Source: Methylophaga sp.
GTDB lineage: Bacteria; Pseudomonadota; Gammaproteobacteria; Nitrosococcales; Methylophagaceae
Reading direction: 5' to 3'
NCBI GenBank assembly: GCA_020831825.1
Contig: JAFIFW010000002.1
Coordinates: 1-38,159 of the forward strand
Length of the DNA: 38,159 nucleotides
The notes below the pieces were generated by a model. The model had not been told where the DNA came from. It worked only from the letters and a program-made list of their open reading frames with translations, and made no database searches. The position numbers were made by a program, and so were the translations under genes. Positions 17,302 to 26,634 of the stretch are shown here, piece after piece. The first letter of the stretch is position 1. Each line of letters opens with the position of its first letter.

Positions 17302-19020
17302 CTACTCCTTGATCACCCGGTTGATCTCTTCCAGACTGGTCAAGCCAGCCATGACTTTTTTGAGGCCAGAGGCTCGCAAGTCAGCGATACCTTCTTTTTT
17401 GGCCTGGTCAGCAAGCTGTATGGCATTGCCACCTTCCATGATGATACGTCCCATGGCTTCAGAGACTGGCATCACCTGATAAATACCGACTCGCCCTTTA
17501 TAGCCTTCGGTACAGTGTTCACAGCCGACTGCACGATAGACCTTAAACCCGCTACTGACTTGTTCCTCAGTGAAGCCCTCTTTCAACAAGGCTTCCGCCG
17601 GCAGTGTCTCGGCTGTTTTGCATTGAGGGCAAAGTCGTCGGGCCAGCCGTTGAGCAATGATCAACGATACTGCGGAGGCAATATTAAATGGTGGCACGCC
17701 CATATTGGCCAGACGAGTCAGTGTTTGCGGTGCATCGTTGGTATGCAGGGTTGAAAATACCATATGCCCCGTCTGAGCGGCTTTGATGGCTATTTCAGCC
17801 GTTTCCAGGTCACGGATCTCACCGACCATGATGATATCGGGATCCTGACGCAGGAAGGCCCGGAGGGCTTCAGAGAAGGTCAGTCCGATGGCCGGGTTAA
17901 CATTGACCTGGTTGATGCCGGGCAGTGTGATTTCTGCGGGATCCTCAGCAGTGGAAATATTGCGATCGTCGGTATTGAGAATATTCAGCGCAGTGTACAG
18001 TGATACCGTTTTACCACTACCTGTTGGACCAGTAACCAGCACCATTCCATAAGGTTTGTGCATGGTCTCCATAAAGATTTTTTTCTGGTCATCTTCATAA
18101 CCCAAAGCGTCAATGCCCAGCTGTGCACTGGTTGGATCCAGAATCCTCAGTACGATTTTTTCGCCATGCAAGGTCGGACAAGTGTTGACACGAAAATCAA
18201 TGGCTTTGGACTTGGACAGTTTCAGTCGCATCCGTCCATCCTGAGGCACCCGTCGTTCGGCAATGTTCATTCTGGACAATACTTTCAGACGTGCTGCAAT
18301 CCGGCCGCCCAGTGCAACAGGTGCGGTTTTGGTTTCGTGCAAAATACCGTCGATACGCACACGCACACGGTATTTCTTTTCGTAAGGTTCAAAGTGAATA
18401 TCCGATGCACCAGCCTTGATGGCATGAGTGAGTATGCCATTGATGAAACGAACTACTGGTGTGTCGTCGATATTGGCTTCGTTAAGGTTGGGTTCCTTGT
18501 CGAGCGAGTCATCCGGACCGAGATCGATATCATCCAGTTCAGCATCGTCAAAGTCGTCAAGCTGCTGGTCCTGGTTATCGAGGGCTTTTTCGATGATAGC
18601 GCTGAGTTTGGATTCATCGACCAGCACAGGAAAGGTATTCAGTGCGGTGTTGAACTGAAATTCATCCAATGCCTGAAGGTTTGTTGGGTCAGATAATGCA
18701 ACGTACAGGCGTTTGCCCCGTTGATAAAGCGGCAGAGCATTGTGCTGTCGTATCAATTTTTCCTGAAACAGGCTGGTTGGCGCCATTTCGAGGTTCATGG
18801 TGTCGATATCGAATAGAGGCACGCCAAATTCTACTGAAGCGATGGCGGCGATATCAGCACTGGCGAGTATCTTGTGGTTCACCAGATAAGTGACATATGA
18901 TTGCCGAGCTTCCTTGGCAGCGATTTGCGCCGTGTGAGCTGCTTCTTCATCCAGCAAGCCCTCACTGACCAGACGTCTTGCCAAGCCACTCAGCCTGACG
19001 GGTGCTGCGGTATTTGCCAT
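17302..19020 (-). CDS. pilB: Type IV pilus assembly ATPase PilB
   Basis: A 572-residue GspE-family ATPase. It has an N-terminal GSPII_E domain and an acidic linker (DDFDDAELDDIDLGPDDSLD). The Walker A box is GPTGSGKT, the Asp box LRAFLRQDPDIIMVGEIRD, the His box GHMVFSTLHTNDAP. A CPQCK...CEHC zinc tetracysteine sits near the C-terminus. It powers pilus extension. The pilA gene is not in the window, although PilA often lies upstream of pilB. Confidence 0.97.
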   Translation of the reverse strand: MANTAAPVRLSGLARRLVSEGLLDEEAAHTAQIAAKEARQSYVTYLVNHKILASADIAAIASVEFGVPLFDIDTMNLEMAPTSLFQEKLIRQHNALPLYQRGKRLYVALSDPTNLQALDEFQFNTALNTFPVLVDESKLSAIIEKALDNQDQQLDDFDDAELDDIDLGPDDSLDKEPNLNEANIDDTPVVRFINGILTHAIKAGASDIHFEPYEKKYRVRVRIDGILHETKTAPVALGGRIAARLKVLSRMNIAERRVPQDGRMRLKLSKSKAIDFRVNTCPTLHGEKIVLRILDPTSAQLGIDALGYEDDQKKIFMETMHKPYGMVLVTGPTGSGKTVSLYTALNILNTDDRNISTAEDPAEITLPGINQVNVNPAIGLTFSEALRAFLRQDPDIIMVGEIRDLETAEIAIKAAQTGHMVFSTLHTNDAPQTLTRLANMGVPPFNIASAVSLIIAQRLARRLCPQCKTAETLPAEALLKEGFTEEQVSSGFKVYRAVGCEHCTEGYKGRVGIYQVMPVSEAMGRIIMEGGNAIQLADQAKKEGIADLRASGLKKVMAGLTSLEEINRVIKE

Positions 19021-19181
19021 GACGGATTCTGTTTCCTTAACATGTTAATCATTGCGCACAGCCAATAGTATGTAAGTTACCGTATAAATTCCAGGATTTG
19101 TTCACAGTCTGGCTATGTAACTGTATGACTTGTCGGCAATAAGCCTGCCATTTCTGGTAATAGCGTTTCGCAGCAAACCTG

Positions 19182-19187
19182 TATACT
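19182..19187 (+). promoter_or_regulatory. Candidate -10 box for the lptM-lysA operon
   Basis: TATACT sits 28 bases before the lptM start. No convincing -35 element is seen at 16-18 bases upstream, so this is only a weak promoter candidate. Confidence 0.3.
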
Positions 19188-19215
19188 GCCTGCTTGGCGT
19201 CAGCGGAGGATAACA

Positions 19216-19344
19216 ATGAAACAAATGATGGGCTGGTTGCGAGTCGCATTGTTGGCAGGAATGCTAGCGCTGGTATCCGCGTGTGGTCAGAGTGGTGATT
19301 TGTATTTGCCTGAGGGAAAGGCAACTTCGATAATGGTAGCTTAA
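19216..19344 (+). CDS. lptM: LPS translocon maturation lipoprotein LptM (YifL-like)
   Basis: A 42-residue lipoprotein, below many ORF cut-offs: a basic hydrophobic leader ending LALVSAC, then GQSGDLYLPEG. Cys then Gly after the lipobox and a GDLYLP-type motif are the hallmark of LptM/YifL, which helps LptD fold in the outer membrane. AGCGGAGGA lies 6-14 bases upstream. Its position just before lysA matches other gammaproteobacteria. Confidence 0.9.
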   Translation: MKQMMGWLRVALLAGMLALVSACGQSGDLYLPEGKATSIMVA

Positions 19345-19354
19345 AAGGTTTTTG

Positions 19355-20605
19355 ATGGATTTTTTTCAGTATCAGCAGGACAGTCTATATGCCGAAGATG
19401 TGCCGGTCAGTGACATTGCAGCGCAATATGGCACACCTACCTATATATACTCCCGAGCCACATTGGAGCGGCACTGGCGTGCGTTTGATGAAGCATTTGC
19501 CGGTATGCCACATCTGGTCTGTTACGCGGTAAAAGCCAACTCCAATCTGGCGGTACTGAATGTCCTGGCTCGACTTGGTTCTGGTTTTGATATCGTCTCT
19601 GGCGGCGAGCTGGCCAGAATATTGGCGGCCGGAGGCAAAGCCGAGCGGACGGTATTTTCCGGTGTTGGCAAAACCACCGATGAGATTGAATATGCCCTGG
19701 AACAAAACATTCGCTGTTTCAACGTCGAGTCCGAAAGTGAGCTGCAGCGAATCAGCGAAGTAGCCAGTCGTCTGGGCAAATCTGCGCCAATTTCAATTCG
19801 GGTGAATCCTGATGTGGATGCGCAAACCCATCCGTATATTTCAACCGGACTCAAAGAAAACAAATTTGGCATTGCCATAGAAAATGCGCTGGATGTTTAT
19901 CAAGCCGCAGCCCAATTGCCTGGACTTAATGTCGTCGGCGTCGATTGTCATATCGGCTCGCAGCTCACCACGGTTGCGCCGTTTGTTGATGCTTTGCATA
20001 GGGTCTTAGCCCTGATTGACCGACTGGCCGAATTCGATATCCAAATCAAGCATCTCGATATTGGCGGTGGTTTGGGCATTCGCTATAAAGACGAAACGCC
20101 ACCTAGCCCGTCTGAATATGCTGCAGCCATGCGAGATGTGCTGACTGACCGAAACCTGGAAATCTTTCTTGAGCCAGGTAGAGCCATTGCCGGCAATGCG
20201 GGCATATTGTTGACGCGCGTTGAGTACATCAAGACCACAGAAGCGCATCGTTTTGCCATCATTGACGCCGCAATGAACGACTTGCTGCGCCCTGCCTTGT
20301 ATCAATCGTGGATGGAAATCGTGCCAGCAAAACTGCGCAGCGATCTTGTCGCAGAGACCTACGACGTGGTGGGCCCTGTCTGTGAAACCGGCGATTTTCT
20401 GGGTAAGCAACGTGAGCTGAAAATCGCTGAAGGTGATTTACTGGCAATTCGCTCGGCAGGCGCCTATGGTTTTACTATGAGCTCTAACTACAATTCACGG
20501 CCAAGGGCGGCTGAAGTGATGGTGGATGGCGCTGAGCTGCATCTGGTGCGTGAACGTGAGTCAATCGCTTCACTTTATGCTGGCGAGCGAGTACTGCAGG
20601 ACTAG
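19355..20605 (+). CDS. lysA: Diaminopimelate decarboxylase
   Basis: A 416-residue PLP enzyme. The catalytic Lys60 is in YAVKANSN, the PLP-phosphate loop in DIGGGLGIRY, and the C-terminal active site in PVCETGDFLG. It converts meso-diaminopimelate to lysine. The ATG at 19355 with AAAAGG upstream is preferred to an adjacent TTG one codon earlier. It follows lptM by 10 bases and precedes dapF by 6, giving a lysine/peptidoglycan operon. Confidence 0.96.
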   Translation: MDFFQYQQDSLYAEDVPVSDIAAQYGTPTYIYSRATLERHWRAFDEAFAGMPHLVCYAVKANSNLAVLNVLARLGSGFDIVSGGELARILAAGGKAERTVFSGVGKTTDEIEYALEQNIRCFNVESESELQRISEVASRLGKSAPISIRVNPDVDAQTHPYISTGLKENKFGIAIENALDVYQAAAQLPGLNVVGVDCHIGSQLTTVAPFVDALHRVLALIDRLAEFDIQIKHLDIGGGLGIRYKDETPPSPSEYAAAMRDVLTDRNLEIFLEPGRAIAGNAGILLTRVEYIKTTEAHRFAIIDAAMNDLLRPALYQSWMEIVPAKLRSDLVAETYDVVGPVCETGDFLGKQRELKIAEGDLLAIRSAGAYGFTMSSNYNSRPRAAEVMVDGAELHLVRERESIASLYAGERVLQD

Positions 20606-20611
20606 AAGGTC

Positions 20612-21460
20612 ATGTTGAAATTCAGCAAGATGCATGGTTTGGGGAATGACTTTATTGTCATCGACGCCATCCATCAATCAGTAGAACTAAGCAAACAGCA
20701 AATACAGATGCTGGCGGACAGGCATTGGGGCATCGGCTGTGATCAGTTACTGCTGGTGCAACAAGCTGAATCAGCCGGGGCAGATTTTCGCTACCGTATT
20801 TTCAACGCGGACGGAGGCGAGGTTGCTCAATGTGGTAACGGTGCCCGCTGTTTCGCTCGATTTGTTCACGATAAAGGCTTGACTGACAAAACCGTGATTG
20901 CAGTCGAGACAGCCTCTGGGCTTATTTACCCGGAGCTACAGTCAGATGGTCAGGTGCGTGTGGACATGGGGCCGCCCCGGTTTGAGCCCGCCGCGATTCC
21001 CTTTGTTGCCAATGAACTCTCCAACACCTATATGCTGGCCTTACCCTCTGGCCCGCACGTTGAGATCAGCGCATTGTCGATGGGTAACCCACATGCGGTT
21101 GTTCGGGTGGAAAACATCAGTGCTGCGCCTGTTGCGGAGTGGGGTCCTCAGATAGAGGCTCATGAAAGGTTTCCTGGGCGCGTCAATGCGGGGTTTATGC
21201 AGATCGTCGATCATGACCATATCCGTCTGAGAGTCTACGAACGCGGTGTCGGAGAGACTCAGGCCTGTGGAACCGGTGCCTGCGCTGCTGTGGTCAGTGG
21301 CATTCGTCGAGGATTGCTGGCACGAGATGTTCAAGTGGATTTGCCCGGTGGTTGTTTGCACATTAGCTGGCCTGATGAAACATCCAATGTCATGATGACC
21401 GGGCCTGCACAACACGTTTTTGATGGAGAAATTGAGTGGCCGATACCGACTCAAAGCTAA
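20612..21460 (+). CDS. dapF: Diaminopimelate epimerase
   Basis: A 282-residue protein with two catalytic cysteines: Cys74 in [10 protein letters not shown] and a second in [11 protein letters not shown]. The N-terminal [13 protein letters not shown] and [12 protein letters not shown] are family signatures. It converts LL- to meso-diaminopimelate, feeding both lysA and peptidoglycan. The following DUF484 gene starts inside its end. Confidence 0.97.
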   Translation: MLKFSKMHGLGNDFIVIDAIHQSVELSKQQIQMLADRHWGIGCDQLLLVQQAESAGADFRYRIFNADGGEVAQCGNGARCFARFVHDKGLTDKTVIAVETASGLIYPELQSDGQVRVDMGPPRFEPAAIPFVANELSNTYMLALPSGPHVEISALSMGNPHAVVRVENISAAPVAEWGPQIEAHERFPGRVNAGFMQIVDHDHIRLRVYERGVGETQACGTGACAAVVSGIRRGLLARDVQVDLPGGCLHISWPDETSNVMMTGPAQHVFDGEIEWPIPTQS

Positions 21461-22152
21461 CAGCGGACAAAATTCACGATTACCTTGCCGAGCACCCGGA
21501 CTTTCTGCTGAAAAATCCCGACACACTGGCCCTGTTGCAACTTGATGAAGACCAGACACCAGCGAACATTATTTCTCTGGCACAAAAGCAACGTGAACGT
21601 TTGGAGGACAAGGTGCAACATTTGGATGAGCAACTGCGTGCGCTGATTGACAACGCCCACAGCAACTCGGCTTTGCAGGATAGAGTTCATCAATTGTGTT
21701 TACGATTTCTTGACTGTGATGATCTGGAATCATTGCTCAGGGTATTGATGCGAGATCTGAAACAGGAATTTAACGCCGATGCGGTCGCGCTCAGGTTGTT
21801 TTATGCCGGAGACAAGGCTCCCAAAATTCCGGACATCAAGGCCAACATCGCCCAGTTGCATGCTGATGATAGTATTCTGAAAGCGTTTGACAGCCAGCTC
21901 AACAAGCAAAAACCGGTCTGTGGTCGTCTGACCAAAGCGCAAAAACAAGTATTGTTCAGTGATGTGGATATTTCAGTGGGGTCCGTGGCTTGCCTGCCAC
22001 TGGGTCATCAACCCTGTGCCGGAATTCTGGCGATTGCCAGTGAAGATGCCAACCGTTTCCATGCCGATATGGGCACCACCTATCTGAGCTTTTTAGGTGA
22101 TGTCTTTATGCGAATGTTGCGACGCTTCGATTTGCATCATCATGTCGGCTGA
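21436..22152 (+). CDS. DUF484 (YigA-like) protein
   Basis: A 238-residue GAF-like protein beginning [26 protein letters not shown], the DUF484 signature. A coiled-coil [22 protein letters not shown] follows, then a GAF-type domain with [15 protein letters not shown] and [22 protein letters not shown]. Function unknown. It starts at GTG within dapF (25-base overlap) and overlaps xerC, as in the dapF-yigA-xerC clusters of gammaproteobacteria. Confidence 0.93.
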   Translation: MADTDSKLTADKIHDYLAEHPDFLLKNPDTLALLQLDEDQTPANIISLAQKQRERLEDKVQHLDEQLRALIDNAHSNSALQDRVHQLCLRFLDCDDLESLLRVLMRDLKQEFNADAVALRLFYAGDKAPKIPDIKANIAQLHADDSILKAFDSQLNKQKPVCGRLTKAQKQVLFSDVDISVGSVACLPLGHQPCAGILAIASEDANRFHADMGTTYLSFLGDVFMRMLRRFDLHHHVG

Positions 22153-23047
22153 ACTGGCAGAAGTCACCGAAGCTTTTTTACAATCGCTGACCGCACAGCG
22201 TCTGTCAGAACATACCATCAAAAATTACCGTCGGGATCTGCAACAACTGCTCGGCTTTGCTGACCGTGAGTCTCTGACCGACTGGGCGGTTCTTTCCAGC
22301 AAACAGCTAAGAAAATTTATCGCCGAAAACCATCGCAGTGGTTTATCGGCTCGCTCAATTCATCGTCAACTATCCGCGATTCGCAGTTTTTACCGCTATC
22401 TGGTTCATCAAGGCTTGTCTGAACATAATCCAGCTGTTGCCGTGCAGGCACCCAAAACTGAAAAACGCTTACCATCGACGCTGGATGTCGATCAAACCAA
22501 TGCCTTACTGGACGCAACTCCCGAAGATACTTTTGTGGCTTCAAGAGATAGGGCCATCATGGAGCTGCTCTATTCGTCAGGCTTGCGGGTATCTGAACTG
22601 GCGGCACTGGATCTGCGCGATATCGATTTTGCTGAACAACTGGTGCATGTCATCGCAGGTAAGGGCGGCAAAGGACGTATTGTGCCGATGGGCCGTCAGG
22701 CCATCACCGCGATCAAACATTGGCTGGAAATGCGCGACCGGCGTGGTTTTTTTAGTGAGCAAGCCCTGTTTGTCAGCCAGCAGGGCAGGCGTCTTGGTGT
22801 GCGATCCATTCAGCAACGCCTGGCCTACTGGGGTAAACGACTGGGCATTTCCGACAAAGTGCATCCACATCGGCTGCGCCATGCTTTTGCCTCACATATG
22901 CTGGAATCCAGTGGTGATCTTCGAGCGGTGCAGGAATTACTGGGCCATGCCGATATCAGCACCACCCAGGTCTATACTCACCTCGATTTTCAGCACCTGG
23001 CCAAGGTCTATGATGCCGCGCATCCGCGTGCCAAAAAGCGTTCTTGA
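22142..23047 (+). CDS. xerC: Site-specific tyrosine recombinase XerC
   Basis: A 301-residue recombinase (ATG at 22142, in the end of the DUF484 gene). The SAM-like N-terminal domain is residues 1-100. Catalytic residues are Arg149 (SSGLRVSE), Lys174 area (GKGGKGR), His243/Arg246 (HPHRLRHAFA), His269 (LLGHADI) and Tyr278 (TQVYTHLDF). It resolves chromosome dimers at dif with XerD. It differs from integron integrases by lacking their insertion domain. The upstream in-frame start at 22097 is rejected. Confidence 0.95.
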   Translation: MSAELAEVTEAFLQSLTAQRLSEHTIKNYRRDLQQLLGFADRESLTDWAVLSSKQLRKFIAENHRSGLSARSIHRQLSAIRSFYRYLVHQGLSEHNPAVAVQAPKTEKRLPSTLDVDQTNALLDATPEDTFVASRDRAIMELLYSSGLRVSELAALDLRDIDFAEQLVHVIAGKGGKGRIVPMGRQAITAIKHWLEMRDRRGFFSEQALFVSQQGRRLGVRSIQQRLAYWGKRLGISDKVHPHRLRHAFASHMLESSGDLRAVQELLGHADISTTQVYTHLDFQHLAKVYDAAHPRAKKRS

Positions 23048-23456
23048 GATTGTGAATTCACCACAGAGACACAGAGGGCACGGAGTTTTAAAAGAATAAT
23101 CCGCAGATTATCAGGTGGTAATTGCGCAAGCTGATGTATCAACCACAGAGCCACAGAAGACACAGAGTTTTTATTCTGTTGGATCGTCTGGTTTTCCAGC
23201 TTCCTGATACTCCTCGGGTTTGGCAATGATGCGGGGACCTACTCTCTACCTAGGCGCTCAATGACTTGCCTTATGTTTGGCGCTGAGCTTGCGAAGCCCA
23301 AGCTAGGTAATAGCAAGAATCCCTTACTGAATTTACCGATCCGGTCTTTTGAAACAGATCCAAATCAATATGCCTTCTCCAATAATCTGCGACCATCTGC
23401 GTAATCTGCGGATAGATAGCTTTTAAACCCCTGTGCCTCTGTGGTTAATTTCATGG
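23048..23456. repeat. Intergenic block bounded by inverted CCACAGAG-type dispersed repeats
   Basis: No gene is evident. Copy A (23059-23110) reads CACCACAGAGACACAGAGG, then TCCGCAGATTA. Copy B (23141-23172) reads AACCACAGAGCCACAGAAG. Copy C (23381-23449) is in the opposite orientation: ATCTGCGTAATCTGCGGAT, then CTGTGCCTCTGTGGTT. The element is bounded by inverted copies, about 390 bp end to end, like a MITE or decayed transposon. The same family recurs at 35454-35530, 35689-35750 and 36195-36276. Confidence 0.7.
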
Positions 23457-26183
23457 CTAGTGCGCCTGTTCCCAGTTATCGCCAACGCCCATGCCTACTT
23501 CCAGTGGCACCTTGAGTTCAGCTGCTTCGATCATAAAGCGCTCAATTTCCTGTTTGGCGTGTTCGAGTTGCTCGTCGGGCACTTCAAATACCAGTTCGTC
23601 ATGTACCTGCATAATCATGCGAATGCCGGTGTTTTCATTGAGCAACCAGTCGTGAATGGCAATCATCGCCCTTTTGATAATGTCGGCGGCGCTGCCCTGC
23701 ATCGGCGCGTTAATCGCTGTGCGTTCGGCATATTGGCGGCGCATGCCATTGCTGGAGTTGATTTCCGGTAAATACAGCCGACGTCCGAATATGGTCTCAA
23801 CATAGCCATCCACTTTGGCTTGCTGGCGGGTGTTGTCCATGTACTGTTTGACGCCGGGATAGCGCTCAAAGTAGGTATCCATATAGGCTGCCGCCTGATG
23901 CCGTTCAATGCCCAGTTGTTTGGAGAGGCCATGTGCTGACATACCGTAAATCAGGCCGAAGTTGATTGCTTTGGCGCTGCGACGTTGATCGGCAGTGACC
24001 GCCTGCAAATCCACATTGAAAATTTCTGAGGCGGTGTGTCGGTGAATGTCTTCGCCTTCAGCAAACGCTTTGAGCAAGCTGGCATCTCCAGACAAATGCG
24101 CCATGATGCGCAGCTCGATTTGGGAATAGTCGGCAGCGAGGATCTTGGCACCGTCAGCGGCAACAAAAGCCTCACGAATACGGCGGCCGGTCTCAGTGCG
24201 GATCGGAATATTCTGCAAATTAGGATCCGACGAAGATAAACGCCCGGTGGCGGTCACCGCCTGATGATAAGAGGTGTGTACCCGACCCGTACTGTGGTTG
24301 ACCATCTGCGGCAGTTTGTCGGTATAGGTCGATTTAAGTTTGCTGAGACTGCGGTACTGCATGATGATTTGTGGCAACTCATAACCATCATCAGCGAGTT
24401 CCTGCAGCACTTCTTCAGCAGTGGATGGTTGGCCTTTGGGCGTCTTTTTACGCACCGGCAATTGCTGCTTGTCGTAGAGAATCGCCTGCAGTTGTTTGGG
24501 CGAGCCAAGATTGAATACCTCACCCGCCGATTCATGCGCCTGTTTTTCCAGCCGGTCGATATCATGTGCAAGGTTATCGCTTTGCTGTTGCAGCATAAAA
24601 ATATCAATATGTACGCCGTTACGCTCCAGCGTATTCAACACTGGCAATAATGGCATTTCCAGGTGTTTATAGACTTCAGCCAGACTGGGAATCGCTTCGA
24701 TTTGAGGCCATAGCTTCTGATGCAGTTGCAGGGTGATATCGGCATCTTCGCAGGCATAAGGCGTGGCTTCATCGAGACCAATCTGGTTGAAGGTCAGCTG
24801 TTTTTTGCCCTTGCCGGCAATATCTTCGAAATGAATGGTGCTGCGACTCAGATATTTTTCAGCCAGTGAATCCATATCGTGGCGGGTGGCGGTGCTGTCG
24901 AGCACATAGGATTGCAGCATGGTGTCATGGGCAATGCCTTGCAGATCAACGCCATGATTGAGCAGCACATGCCGATCATATTTCAGATTCTGACCGACTT
25001 TGAGTTTGTTCGGATTTTCCAGCAGTGGTTTCAGCCGGGCCAGGATGCTGTCAAAGTCCAGTTGTTCGGGCGCACCCGGATAGTCATGAGCCAGCGGCAG
25101 ATAAAAAGCGCTACCAGCCTTGATGGCAAACGACATGCCGACCAGTCGGGCCTCCAGATAATTCAGGCTGGTGGTTTCGGTATCAAAGGCAAACAGCTCG
25201 GCTGCCTCCAGTTGCTTGAGCAAGTCTGCAAACTCGGCCTCGCTGACAATGGCCTGATAGTGTTGTTCGGCAGGTGCAGTCTCAATCTCGGCTGCTGTTG
25301 TACTGCTGACCGGGGCGTTTTCAGCCGGCGCATTTCGAACTTCCTGAGTCCAGGTTCTGAATTCGTAGCGTTCGAATAATTCCAGCAAAGCGGCGCTGTC
25401 TGTGGGTTGCAGATTCAGCGTTTTGGGTTCGAAATCCAATGGCACATCCAGTTTGATGGTGGCCAGTTGGTAGGACAGCGGCAGATCCGGCAGTGCATTG
25501 CGCAGGTTTTCACCCAGCTTGCCTTTGACCTCATCGGCGTGGTCAATAACCCCTTGCAGACTGCCGTATTGTTGCAGCAGTTTAGTCGCTGTTTTGGGGC
25601 CTACATTAGGCACACCGGGAATGTTGTCCACCTTGTCGCCCATCAGCGCCAGATAGTCGATGATCTGCGCGGGTTCGATGCCGTACTTTTCCTTGACGGC
25701 GGCGATATCGGTGATGGTGTTGCTCATGGTGTTGACTAGCGTCACATGCTCATTGACCAGCTGCGCCATATCCTTGTCACCGGTAGAAATCACCGTGTCG
25801 ATGCCTTGTTCAGTGGCCTGTTGTGCCAGTGTGCCAATAACATCATCTGCCTCCACGCCATCAATCATCAGTAACGGCAGCCCCATGGCTTTGACAATGT
25901 TGTGGATCGGCTCGACCTGTTCACGCAAGTCATCCGGCATCGGTGGGCGATTGGCTTTGTATTCGGCATACAAATCATCGCGAAAGGTTTTGCCCTTGGC
26001 GTCAAACACCACCGCCATATGTTGCGGATCATAGTCTTTCAGCAGCTTGCGCAGCATATTGATGACGCCGTAGATAGTGCCGGTGGCTTCGCCTGAACGA
26101 TTGGTCAGGGGGGGCATTGCATGATAGGCACGGTAGAGATACGAAGAACCATCGACAAGGATGAAAGGTTTGGTCTGCGTCAT
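23457..26183 (-). CDS. polA: DNA polymerase I
   Basis: A 908-residue enzyme with all three domains. The 5'-3' exonuclease (residues 1-290) starts LVDGSSYLYRAYHAMPPLTN and has VEADDVIGTLA and GDKVDNIPGV. The 3'-5' exonuclease carries FAFDTETTSL and the later YACEDADITLQLH, so proofreading residues are kept. The polymerase has SQIELRIMAHLSGD (motif A), RRSAKAINFGLIYGMS (motif B) and MQVHDELVFE (motif C). It has roles in repair and Okazaki-fragment processing. It lies between two genomic-repeat regions. Confidence 0.97.
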   Translation of the reverse strand: MTQTKPFILVDGSSYLYRAYHAMPPLTNRSGEATGTIYGVINMLRKLLKDYDPQHMAVVFDAKGKTFRDDLYAEYKANRPPMPDDLREQVEPIHNIVKAMGLPLLMIDGVEADDVIGTLAQQATEQGIDTVISTGDKDMAQLVNEHVTLVNTMSNTITDIAAVKEKYGIEPAQIIDYLALMGDKVDNIPGVPNVGPKTATKLLQQYGSLQGVIDHADEVKGKLGENLRNALPDLPLSYQLATIKLDVPLDFEPKTLNLQPTDSAALLELFERYEFRTWTQEVRNAPAENAPVSSTTAAEIETAPAEQHYQAIVSEAEFADLLKQLEAAELFAFDTETTSLNYLEARLVGMSFAIKAGSAFYLPLAHDYPGAPEQLDFDSILARLKPLLENPNKLKVGQNLKYDRHVLLNHGVDLQGIAHDTMLQSYVLDSTATRHDMDSLAEKYLSRSTIHFEDIAGKGKKQLTFNQIGLDEATPYACEDADITLQLHQKLWPQIEAIPSLAEVYKHLEMPLLPVLNTLERNGVHIDIFMLQQQSDNLAHDIDRLEKQAHESAGEVFNLGSPKQLQAILYDKQQLPVRKKTPKGQPSTAEEVLQELADDGYELPQIIMQYRSLSKLKSTYTDKLPQMVNHSTGRVHTSYHQAVTATGRLSSSDPNLQNIPIRTETGRRIREAFVAADGAKILAADYSQIELRIMAHLSGDASLLKAFAEGEDIHRHTASEIFNVDLQAVTADQRRSAKAINFGLIYGMSAHGLSKQLGIERHQAAAYMDTYFERYPGVKQYMDNTRQQAKVDGYVETIFGRRLYLPEINSSNGMRRQYAERTAINAPMQGSAADIIKRAMIAIHDWLLNENTGIRMIMQVHDELVFEVPDEQLEHAKQEIERFMIEAAELKVPLEVGMGVGDNWEQAH

Positions 26184-26221
26184 AGCGATATATGGCCAAT
26201 TTTGAAGTATTAACGGGTTGC

Positions 26222-26250
26222 TTTAATAGTGATTGCGGAAGTGCTATCTT
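26222..26250 (+). promoter_or_regulatory. Candidate promoter of the DUF2782-thrB operon
   Basis: An extended -10 (TGC then TATCTT at 26245-26250) with a weak -35 (TTTAAT, 26222-26227) at a 17-base spacing, about 27 bases before the DUF2782 ATG. Confidence 0.4.
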
Positions 26251-26276
26251 AAGCGCAATTGTTGTGGAGCATGAAC

Positions 26277-26609
26277 ATGTCTAAACATCTCGCTATTGTA
26301 TGCGCAGCCGGTTTATTTATCACGGGCACTGCTGTGGCAGATACTTCCTACCTTGAGCAGCCGCCAGTGATTCCGCCACCGCTGGCAGACGGCGACAGTA
26401 TCGAGCCCGAAATCACCATCATCCAGCAGGAAGATCGGATGATTGAAGAATACCGGGTCAACGGTCAGCTCTACATGATCAAAGTCACACCCTCGGTAGG
26501 TCCTTCATACTATCTTATGGATATGGATGGCGACGGACGTTTGGAGACGCGCAGACATGACCTCGATTCCAAATTGCTGATCCCTAACTGGATCCTGTTT
26601 GAGTGGTAA
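26277..26609 (+). CDS. DUF2782 family secreted protein
   Basis: A 110-residue protein with a signal peptide (about residues 1-20, ending GTAVADT). The remainder is a small beta domain: EPEITIIQQEDRMIEEYRVNGQLYMIKVTPSVGPSYYLMDMDGDG, then LLIPNWILFEW at the C-terminus. These blocks match DUF2782, found beside polA and thrB in Pseudomonas and relatives. Function unknown. The ATG at 26277, 8 bases after GGAG, is preferred over an earlier in-frame ATG at 26271 with almost no spacing. Confidence 0.87.
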   Translation: MSKHLAIVCAAGLFITGTAVADTSYLEQPPVIPPPLADGDSIEPEITIIQQEDRMIEEYRVNGQLYMIKVTPSVGPSYYLMDMDGDGRLETRRHDLDSKLLIPNWILFEW

Positions 26610-26634
26610 TCCTCCTTAATTTCTGAGCAGTTGC

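Noticed and set aside
19049..19324. Minus-strand ORF opposite lptM
   Set aside because: It covers the well supported LptM lipoprotein gene on the plus strand and has no recognisable product.
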